Source of the DNA: Elstera sp044372965
GTDB taxonomy: Bacteria; Pseudomonadota; Alphaproteobacteria; Elsterales; Elsteraceae
Assembly (NCBI RefSeq): GCF_044372965.1
Contig: NZ_JBILQX010000072.1
Span: 1-15,898, forward strand
DNA length: 15,898 nt
Direction of reading: 5' to 3'
Each line of letters opens with the position of its first letter. Within the stretch, counting starts at the first letter, position 1. The notes beneath the pieces were generated by a model, which did not search any database, was not told the origin of the DNA, and saw nothing but the letters and a program-made list of their open reading frames with translations. This document shows, piece after piece, positions 6,788 to 12,146 of the stretch. Both the position numbers and the translations under genes were made by a program.

Positions 6788-8819
6788 CATTCTCCTGCGC
6801 CGCCTGAGCGCCACGCTCAGCGGACGCTTGCCGATCACCTGGCTCTTGGCCCTGGGGTTTACCGGGCTGATGACGCTCGCCGTTGGTACGGTCTTCTACG
6901 TCGGGGCCGAAGAAACCCGGCGCCTCACCTTCGAACTGCTCGCCGAACGCGGCGGTCAGGCTTTGGCCCAGGTGGTGCGCTCGGTCGATGGCATTCTGAA
7001 CCCCGTCCGCCGCCAATTGGCGATGATGACCGAGGCGGCGGCGGAAGGCCGGGTGGATTTACGCGACCGCGACCAGATAACCGGCTTGCTGGTAGGAAGC
7101 CTCTCGGCCACGCCGCAGATCGTCGGCGTCGGCTATGTCACCGCCTCGGGCGTCGCCTACCGGGCCACGCGGGGCGAGCGGGATTTGAAGCGCATCGTTT
7201 TGCCAGGGGGCGATGCCATTCGGCGGCAGTTGCAAACGCTGGCCAAAAGCCGCGAGCCGGAATGGTTGCCGCCGGTTTGGAGCACGGTTCTCCAACAGAC
7301 CGTCGTCACCCTGCGCGTGCCGGTGTTCGATGAGAATAATGTGTTTCTCGGCGTCATCGAAGCGGCGGTAGGCGTCGGCGAAGTTTCGCGCAGCTTGGCA
7401 CAAAGCTCGAACCTGAACCAGCAAACTGCCGTTATTCTCTATGACCGCGATTGGGTGTTAGCCCACCCCAATCTTGCCAAGATGGAAATGACCGGATCAG
7501 ATTCGCGCCCCTTACCCCGGTTGGAGGAAGTCGGCGATCCGGTGCTGGCGGGAATCTGGGGCAAAGGCAAAGTGCCGCGTGGGGCTTTTCCGGTTCTGCT
7601 GCGCCAGTTCGACCAAGAAGCGACGCTGCTGAATGTGGAGGTTGGCCGGGAAGACTATGTTTTCCTGTACCGGGAGATCACCCGATATGGTGATAAGCCC
7701 TGGATTCTTGGCTTCTATGTGAAGGACGAAGTGGTCCAAGAAGCCTTCGGCAGCTTGCAAATGGTCGTGATGATCGGGGCCTTGGTGCTGGTAGGATCCA
7801 TCGGTCTGTCGCTGGTGCTCGCGCGCGTCATCCGCCGCCCGATCAAGGATTTTGCTCAGGCCAGCGAGGCCGTGGAAGCGGGGGACTTCGACGCCGTCCC
7901 ACCCTTGCGCCGCAGCCCCGTACGGGAGTTCGACGAAGGGGCGCGGTCTTTCAATCGCATGGTGGAAGGGCTGCGGGAGCGCCAGAAAATTCGCGATCTC
8001 TTCGGTCGGTTCGTGCCCGCCAATGTCGCCGCCCGCCTGCTGCACGACCCGAGCCGCCTGACGCTCGAAGGGGTGCGCCGCGAAGTCAGCGTACTGTTCA
8101 CCGATATTTACGGCTTCACCGCGCTGTCGGAAAGCTACCCGCCGGAACAAATTATCCCGCTGTTGAACCGGTACTTGGGCATTGTCTGCGAGATTATTGC
8201 GGAGGAAGGCGGCATCGTCGTCGATTTTATCGGCGATGCCGTGTTCGCCCTGTTCGGCGCGCCGGAATTTATGGCCGATCACCCCCTCTGTGCGCTGCGC
8301 GCCGCCCGCCGGATTGAAGCCGCCACAACCGAGTTTGCCGAAACCGTACGCCGCAAGGGCATTCCTTTCGGCTACACCCGCCTGGGGCTTAATGCGGGCA
8401 CCGTCACCGTGGGGAATTTCGGCGCGGCGGACCGGCTGAAATATGGCGCGGCGGGCGACGCGGTGAATACCGCCGCCCGCATCGAAACCGCCAATAAGGC
8501 GCTCGGCACCCGGCTGCTCGCGGGCAATCGCATCATCGAGTTGACCGGCGATACCGACTGCCGCCCGGTCGGGCGGGTCGCTTTGCGCGGACGCAGCGAG
8601 CCGGTGGACCTGTGGGAAATCCTCCCCAAAGGCAGCGGGCAGGACCCGTGGGTTCTCGCCTATCGTGAGGCCTATGAATCCCTCATGCGCGGTGAGGGCG
8701 AGGCAAGAGAAACTTTGCGTATTCTCGCCGAAGATCGGCCCGAAGATCAGGTTATTGGGTGGCTTTTGGACGCAAGCGAAGTTTCGGCCATGCCAGTTCT
8801 CTACCTAGAGAATGATTAA
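6765..8819 (+). CDS. Membrane-bound class III adenylate/guanylate cyclase with Cache-like sensor and HAMP
   Basis: A 684-residue signalling enzyme predicted to make a cyclic nucleotide from ATP or GTP. Segments in order: membrane helix about 24-45; periplasmic sensor about 46-330 with a dCache-like pattern (TPQIVGVGYVTASGVAYR, VFDENNVFLGVIEAAV); second membrane helix about 333-354; HAMP-like linker about 355-405; class III catalytic domain about 438-620. Metal-binding Asp447 (FTDIYGF) and Asp491 (FIGDAVFALFGAP), and transition-state Asn568 and Arg572 (GDAVNTAAR), are present. The usual adenine-selecting Lys is Asp487 (VDFIGD), and the usual Thr/Asp before GD is Gly561, so substrate choice cannot be read from the sequence. 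The likely start is ATG 6765 (ATG 6753 is equally possible). Both overlap the permease gene, so the cyclase is probably translated from the importer transcript. Neither has a clear ribosome binding site. Confidence 0.93.
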   Translation: MRLIRIINILLRRLSATLSGRLPITWLLALGFTGLMTLAVGTVFYVGAEETRRLTFELLAERGGQALAQVVRSVDGILNPVRRQLAMMTEAAAEGRVDLRDRDQITGLLVGSLSATPQIVGVGYVTASGVAYRATRGERDLKRIVLPGGDAIRRQLQTLAKSREPEWLPPVWSTVLQQTVVTLRVPVFDENNVFLGVIEAAVGVGEVSRSLAQSSNLNQQTAVILYDRDWVLAHPNLAKMEMTGSDSRPLPRLEEVGDPVLAGIWGKGKVPRGAFPVLLRQFDQEATLLNVEVGREDYVFLYREITRYGDKPWILGFYVKDEVVQEAFGSLQMVVMIGALVLVGSIGLSLVLARVIRRPIKDFAQASEAVEAGDFDAVPPLRRSPVREFDEGARSFNRMVEGLRERQKIRDLFGRFVPANVAARLLHDPSRLTLEGVRREVSVLFTDIYGFTALSESYPPEQIIPLLNRYLGIVCEIIAEEGGIVVDFIGDAVFALFGAPEFMADHPLCALRAARRIEAATTEFAETVRRKGIPFGYTRLGLNAGTVTVGNFGAADRLKYGAAGDAVNTAARIETANKALGTRLLAGNRIIELTGDTDCRPVGRVALRGRSEPVDLWEILPKGSGQDPWVLAYREAYESLMRGEGEARETLRILAEDRPEDQVIGWLLDASEVSAMPVLYLEND

Positions 8820-8907
8820 ACTAACGCAGAATTTTGGAACCAATTCGCTCTCATTGTTCTTTTCTCTACGGCACGGCCTCTTCGTGCTGAAAAAAATGGA
8901 GAAAACC
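8820..8907 (+). promoter_or_regulatory. AT-rich leader of small secreted protein gene with hairpin
   Basis: The gap between the cyclase stop and the next ATG is AT-richer than its surroundings. It contains a stem CGGCACG/CGTGCTG (one G-U pair) with a 7-base loop (about 8869-8889), followed by an A-run. A good ribosome binding site, GGAG (8898-8901), lies six bases before ATG 8908. The hairpin has no T-run on the plus strand, so it is not a standard intrinsic terminator. It may be a leader structure, or chance. No convincing -35/-10 pair was found, so it is open whether the small gene has its own promoter. Confidence 0.3.
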
Positions 8908-9186
8908 ATGAAGAATATTTTCCTCACTGCTGCAATCATCTCGATCACCTCCACGTTCGCCTTCGCGCAGCAAACGACACAACCGGCGCAAAGCCAGACG
9001 CAGGGGCCGGTCGGCTCGGCCAGCAGCTTTACCGAAATGCGGGCACAGGATCAGCTCGCGACCGTTGGGTATACCAATATCAGCGCGCTAACCCTCGATG
9101 CGGGTAAGGTATGGCGGGGAACGGCGACCAAGAACGGTAAGGTTGTGAAGGTTGGTGTCGATGGCCTGGGCAAAATCATCGATTAG
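8908..9186 (+). CDS. Small secreted protein with PepSY-like C-terminal domain
   Basis: A 92-residue hypothetical exported protein. MKNIFLTAAIISITSTFAFA (1-20) is a Sec signal peptide with an AFA cleavage motif followed by QQ. Residues about 21-42 are a Gln/Thr/Ser/Pro-rich linker, and about 43-92 form a small domain with MRAQDQLATVGYTNISALTL, then VWRGTATKNGKVVKVGVDGLGKII. The pattern of an N-terminal helix, GYTNIS, WRGTA, and then a strand ending in VDGxGKI resembles short PepSY/BLIP-like secreted proteins common in alphaproteobacteria; that match is from memory and not certain. No catalytic residues are evident. The start is decided by GGAG six bases upstream (8898-8901); an in-frame ATG at 8812 would lie inside the cyclase gene and bury the signal peptide. 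It follows the cyclase gene by 88 bases on the same strand and may be a separate unit. Confidence 0.8.
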   Translation: MKNIFLTAAIISITSTFAFAQQTTQPAQSQTQGPVGSASSFTEMRAQDQLATVGYTNISALTLDAGKVWRGTATKNGKVVKVGVDGLGKIID

Positions 9187-9300
9187 GAAGGCAGACAGTT
9201 TCACCAGTCCCGATGAAACCCCGCCCGCCGCTGTGCCCAACCCATCCCGGTTAACGCGGATGAAACTCTTCTAGGGTTTCCCGCGTGTCGCGCAAGGTGA
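9187..9300. other. Convergent intergenic region with repeated TGAAAC/GTTTC motifs
   Basis: This stretch lies between the plus-strand small protein gene and the minus-strand methyltransferase gene. GTTTCA (9198-9203) can pair with TGAAAC (9214-9219) around a 10-base loop. A second TGAAAC (9261-9266) can pair partly with GTTTC (9276-9280). Neither stem has a T-run. They may be weak transcript-end structures; no gene or RNA family is recognised. Confidence 0.3.
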
Positions 9301-9328
9301 GTGTGCTTCCCCTAACAGGGGAGCACAC
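9301..9328. terminator. Hairpin between convergent genes, possible terminator
   Basis: The arms GTGTGCTTCCCC (9301-9312) and GGGGAGCACAC (9318-9328) pair over 11 base pairs with one bulged T and a TAACA loop. The structure starts right at the stop codon of the minus-strand methyltransferase gene and lies downstream of the plus-strand small gene, a classic place for a bidirectional terminator. Neither strand shows the T-run of a canonical intrinsic terminator, so the termination role is inferred from position and stem strength. Confidence 0.5.
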
Positions 9329-9885
9329 TAGCGCGCCAGATAAAGCTGCCAGTTGGTCCCCTTGCCCAGCGTCGTCAAACGGCAATGGTCGAGCAGGGTC
9401 CAGTCCAGCCCGGTCAGCGCGCCGTGAACCTGATCGAGAATGCGCCGTGCACCGCCGGTTTCCTTAGCGTAGAGCGAGACGATCATCACGCCGTTCGGGG
9501 TGAGGGCTTTGCGGTAGCGCGCCATTTCGGCCACCGGATCGGCGGTGAAGAACAGCACTTCGTTGAACAGGATCGCGTCGAATTTGCCCTCGGGCTCATA
9601 AGTCGCCAAATCGGCGCAGCGGGTAACGCCGCCGGGGGGGAGCCCTTCGAATCGGTCGAGGGCGGCTTGCGACAGATCGACGCCGACATAGCCCGACAGC
9701 AGCGACGGATGCACATACTGCATCAACACCCCATCACCGCAACCAATATCGAGCAGCCGGAACGGGCGCGGGGCCTGCATCAGATAGGCGGCAACCGCCC
9801 CATATCGCGGCGCTTCCCGCAGTTTATGCAGAAAATTCCACCGACCATCCTGATACTCTTGGTCCCAGCGCTGCGCTTCACTCAT
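9328..9885 (-). CDS. Class I SAM-dependent methyltransferase
   Basis: A 185-residue cytoplasmic enzyme with a Rossmann-type methyltransferase fold. The N-terminus MSEAQRWDQEYQDGRWNFL is followed by motif I LLDIGCGDG (44-52), the acidic end of strand 2 at Asp70 (YVGVDLS), ADLATYEP (91-98), motif IV FDAILFNEVLFF (102-113), and the post-motif KALTPNGVMIVSLYA (126-140). The C-terminus NWQLYLAR fits a small-molecule or sugar-linked methyltransferase type more than an RNA or protein one, but the substrate cannot be told. The start is the ATG at 9883-9885, with GGAG four bases upstream; an in-frame upstream start at 9957 would add a low-quality Arg-rich tail. The gene is divergent from another methyltransferase gene and ends in a hairpin (9301-9328). 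Confidence 0.88.
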   Translation of the reverse strand: MSEAQRWDQEYQDGRWNFLHKLREAPRYGAVAAYLMQAPRPFRLLDIGCGDGVLMQYVHPSLLSGYVGVDLSQAALDRFEGLPPGGVTRCADLATYEPEGKFDAILFNEVLFFTADPVAEMARYRKALTPNGVMIVSLYAKETGGARRILDQVHGALTGLDWTLLDHCRLTTLGKGTNWQLYLAR

Positions 9886-10007
9886 GCTTCTCCGTCTCCT
9901 AAAACTTTGGCGGCGGAGCTTATCACGCCGCCCCCCCGGAGCAAGCCTTAGGAGCAAGCCCCATGGGCAAGGCTTGACGGCGGCGGACGGGGTTGCGACA
10001 ACAGCCC
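9886..10007. promoter_or_regulatory. Repeat-rich divergent region between two methyltransferase genes
   Basis: This 122-base gap should hold promoters for both methyltransferase genes. It contains a perfect inverted repeat GGCGGCG (9909-9915)/CGCCGCC (9926-9932). A direct repeat GGAGCAAGCC occurs at 9938-9947 and 9951-9960. An inverted repeat CAAGCCTT (9942-9949)/AAGGCTTG (9969-9976) overlaps it. The overlap of direct and inverted copies looks like an operator or a leader hairpin, but no known regulator site was recognised and no -35/-10 pair is convincing. Confidence 0.4.
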
Positions 10008-10505
10008 ATGTCTCGTCTCGATAGCTTCATCAATCGCATGGTTGCGCAACGCGCCTGCCTGAATTTCATCGCCCCCCACCTGGGCGGCCCGGGGCTGACC
10101 GAGCCCGTGCTGGAACTCGGCCTTGGCAATGGCCGTACCTACGATCATCTGCGCGAACTTTTCCCGAGCGCGCCGATTTTCGTCTTCGACCGGGCGATGC
10201 GGGCCAACCCAAAAAGCGCCCCGCCGGAGGCGATGATGATCTTGGGCGACGTGCGCGAAACCCTCCCGGCCATCCGCCCGCGCCTTGGGGCCGGGGCACG
10301 GCTCATCCATAGCGATATCGGCGACGGCAGCCGCGACACGACCGAACCCTTGGTCCGCGCGCTCGAACAGGCGTTACCGCCGCTCTTGGCGGATGGGGCC
10401 TACATTATCGCCGATCAAAAAATGAGCGTGCCCACCTGGCATCCGCTGCCCTTGCCCGACGGGGTGGCCGAGGGACGCTATTATATTTGGCAATATCGGG
10501 CCTAA
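10008..10505 (+). CDS. SAM-dependent methyltransferase, Methyltransf_17-like
   Basis: A 165-residue protein that closely matches what I recall of the small Methyltransf_17 (PF12692) family. It has MSRLDSFINRMVAQRACLN at the N-terminus and LELGLGNGRTYDHL (35-48) as the glycine-rich SAM-binding motif I. IFVFDRA (57-63) carries the acidic ribose-contacting residue Asp61. MMILGDVRETLP (76-87), HSDIGDG (101-107) and AYIIADQKM (131-139) follow, and the end is GRYYIWQY. The length is normal for that family and the domain looks complete. The biological substrate of the family is not established to my knowledge. The ATG at 10008 fits the family N-terminus; a TTG at 9993 is in frame but adds only five residues. 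No clear ribosome binding site is seen. The stop lies just five bases from the stop of the convergent rlmH gene. Confidence 0.88.
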   Translation: MSRLDSFINRMVAQRACLNFIAPHLGGPGLTEPVLELGLGNGRTYDHLRELFPSAPIFVFDRAMRANPKSAPPEAMMILGDVRETLPAIRPRLGAGARLIHSDIGDGSRDTTEPLVRALEQALPPLLADGAYIIADQKMSVPTWHPLPLPDGVAEGRYYIWQYRA

Positions 10506-10510
10506 ATGCC

Positions 10511-10969
10511 CTACTCCCGGTGATACGGGTGCCCGGCCAAAATCGAATGCGCCCGGTAAACCTGCTCGGCTAGCATCACCCGCACCAGCATATGGGGCCA
10601 GGTCAGCGGGCTGAGGCTGAGTTTAAAATCGGCGCGGCTGAGCAGCGCCGCATCGTGCCCATCGGCCCCGCCGATGGCAAAGGCGAGATCGGCGACGCCG
10701 CTATCGCGCCAGCGCCCGATTTGCTCGGCGAAGGCTTGGCTGGAGAGGCTCTTGCCGTGCTCGTCGAGCGCCACCAGGGTTGCGCCTTTCGGCAGCGCCT
10801 CTAGCAGCAACTGCCCTTCACGGGCTTTCAACTCGGCGGCGGGAAGGGCTTTGCGCTCTTCGACTTCGACGAGGGACAGCGCCGGACGCAGCCGATTGCC
10901 ATACTCGGCCACCAAGGACTTGATGGCCGCCTCCTTACAGCGCCCGACCGCGAGCAGATGAACGCGCAT
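10511..10969 (-). CDS. rlmH: 23S rRNA (pseudouridine-1915-N3)-methyltransferase RlmH
   Basis: A 152-residue SPOUT-class methyltransferase, close to the family length of about 155. RlmH methylates N3 of pseudouridine 1915 in helix 69 of 23S rRNA, on assembled 70S ribosomes. Diagnostic features: start MRVHLLAVGRCKE; LVALDEHGKSLSSQAFA (65-81), FAIGGADGH (97-105), in which the Gly-rich loop forms part of the knot; and the hallmark C-terminus LVRVMLAEQVYRA...GHPYHRE (128-152). The start ATG is at 10967-10969, ten bases after the rsfS stop, with no strong ribosome binding site, so translation may be coupled to rsfS. It is the last gene of the minus-strand cluster. Many alphaproteobacteria follow it with gpmI and envC-type genes; here a convergent methyltransferase follows instead. 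Confidence 0.96.
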   Translation of the reverse strand: MRVHLLAVGRCKEAAIKSLVAEYGNRLRPALSLVEVEERKALPAAELKAREGQLLLEALPKGATLVALDEHGKSLSSQAFAEQIGRWRDSGVADLAFAIGGADGHDAALLSRADFKLSLSPLTWPHMLVRVMLAEQVYRAHSILAGHPYHRE

Positions 10970-10979
10970 CGGAAAAGGG

Positions 10980-11477
10980 TTAGAAGCGCGGGCTTTCGCC
11001 GGCCTCTTCGTCCCAATCTTCCTCGGCTTCGGCGTCGGTGAGGCTATCGCTATCGACCGAATAGCCTTTGACCAGTACTTCCGGCGGCAGCTCCACGCCC
11101 CACATTTTTTCGAGATTGTAGAAGCTGCGCACTTCCGGGCGGAAGAGGTGGACGATGATGTCTTTGGCATCGACCAGCACCCAATCGGCGCGCGGCATAC
11201 CTTCGATGGTAATGCCCTTGGCCCCGGCTTCCTTCAGCTTTTCCGCCAGATTCATGGTAAGCGCCGCCACTTGCCGGTTGGAGCGGCCCGAGGCGATAAT
11301 CATGTAATCGGCGATGCTGGTTTTGCCGATGAGCGGAATCACGACAATGCCTTCCGCCTTGCCGTCGTCCAGCGAGGTTTTGGCCACTTCCACCAACTGC
11401 TCAACAAGCGCGGTGCTTTTAGTGGAAACTGGTTCATTCGTCGAAGTGGGCGGCGTCGTATCGTTGGGGGCGGAAAT
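10980..11477 (-). CDS. rsfS: Ribosome silencing factor RsfS, probable ATT start
   Basis: RsfS binds uL14 on the 50S subunit and blocks joining of the 30S subunit. The core KTSLDDGKAEGIVVIPLIGKTS, then IADYMIIASGRSNRQVAAL, ADWVLVDAKDIIVHLFRPEVRSFYNLEKMWG is diagnostic. A long acidic tail (LTDAEAEEDWDEEAGE) follows. The start is unusual. The only standard start codon before the core is TTG at 11394-11396, which would cut off part of helix 1 (ALVEQLVEVAKTSLDD); E. coli RsfS has about 12 residues before KIDD. The frame is open back to the nadD stop (TAA 11493-11495) and contains no ATG, GTG or TTG there. It does contain an ATT at 11475-11477, seven bases after GGAGGG (11485-11490). I therefore place the start at ATT, giving 165 residues; TTG at 11396 (138 residues) is the fallback. 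It sits between nadD and rlmH in the same transcript. Confidence 0.92.
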   Translation of the reverse strand: MSAPNDTTPPTSTNEPVSTKSTALVEQLVEVAKTSLDDGKAEGIVVIPLIGKTSIADYMIIASGRSNRQVAALTMNLAEKLKEAGAKGITIEGMPRADWVLVDAKDIIVHLFRPEVRSFYNLEKMWGVELPPEVLVKGYSVDSDSLTDAEAEEDWDEEAGESPRF

Positions 11478-11484
11478 GGGAGAA

Positions 11485-11490
11485 CCCTCC
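11485..11490 (-). promoter_or_regulatory. Strong ribosome binding site deciding the rsfS start
   Basis: GGAGGG on the minus strand is a near-perfect match to the anti-Shine-Dalgarno sequence. It lies between the nadD stop and an ATT codon, with seven bases to that ATT. No ATG, GTG or TTG in the rsfS frame lies within normal range of it; the next candidate, TTG 11394-11396, is more than 80 bases away. It is the best ribosome binding site in the whole minus-strand cluster. Confidence 0.7.
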
Positions 11491-11492
11491 GG

Positions 11493-12146
11493 TTAGTCTT
11501 GAAGAAGTCTTACATCGGTCTTCGCCGCCGCACGAATTGCGGTGGCCGAGGCCGGGTGTAAACGGGTACGCAAAAAGACCCAAGCAGGCCGTTTATGCCG
11601 CGCGAGGGATCGACAGGCCCCATCCGGCAAGCGCGCCGCGCGAAAGCGCAGCGCTGCCCGCCCGTGAAGAGCTTTGCCAGAATAAGGCGCGCGGGCGAAA
11701 ACCGCAACCGCCGCTCGGTCATACAAGCTCTGCCAGGCGCGCCAGCGGGCGATTTGCCCAAGATTATCGGCCCCCATCAGCCACACGAAGCGCTGCCCCG
11801 GAAACAGAAGCGTCAGCCGCCGCAGGGTTTCCGCGCTATAAACCGTGCCAAGATCGCTTTCGATCGCCGTCACCACCATGTGCGGGTGGCGCGCCGTGCT
11901 CACCGCCGAAGCCACCCGCTCGGGCAGCGACGCCATCTCTGCCACCGATTTCAGCGGGTTCTGCGGCGAGACCAGCCACCAAACCCAATCCAGCCCCAAG
12001 CGCCGCAAAGCTTCCAGCGCGATATGCCGATGACCGTCATGGGCCGGATTGAACGATCCGCCCAGCAGCCCGATCACCTGTCCCTGCCCGCGCCGAAACC
12101 GCCGCAGCGCGCGTAACGCGGCCTTATCCGGCGCGAACTGTGCCAT
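11493..12146 (-). CDS. nadD: Nicotinate-nucleotide adenylyltransferase NadD
   Basis: A 217-residue enzyme that makes nicotinic acid adenine dinucleotide from nicotinate mononucleotide and ATP, in de novo and salvage NAD synthesis. IGLLGGSFNPAHDGH (25-39) holds the GSFNP and HxGH nucleotidyltransferase motif. WWLVSPQNPLK (56-66) is the alphaproteobacterial NadD pattern, and VWLMGADNL (121-129) contacts the substrate. ASATAIRAA (199-207) replaces the usual ISSTxIR motif, with Ser and Arg retained. About 25 residues precede the core, so the true start may be slightly downstream (for example a GTG at residue 24), but ATG 12146 is the best standard choice. It overlaps the end of proA by 23 bases, suggesting coupling. 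It is followed by rsfS after the shared ribosome binding site region, the usual nadD-rsfS-rlmH order. Confidence 0.95.
   Translation of the reverse strand: MAQFAPDKAALRALRRFRRGQGQVIGLLGGSFNPAHDGHRHIALEALRRLGLDWVWWLVSPQNPLKSVAEMASLPERVASAVSTARHPHMVVTAIESDLGTVYSAETLRRLTLLFPGQRFVWLMGADNLGQIARWRAWQSLYDRAAVAVFARAPYSGKALHGRAALRFRAARLPDGACRSLARHKRPAWVFLRTRLHPASATAIRAAAKTDVRLLQD

Noticed and set aside
7512..8282. 256-codon minus-strand open frame opposite the cyclase gene
   Set aside because: Antisense shadow with His/Gln-rich low-quality sequence and no family resemblance.
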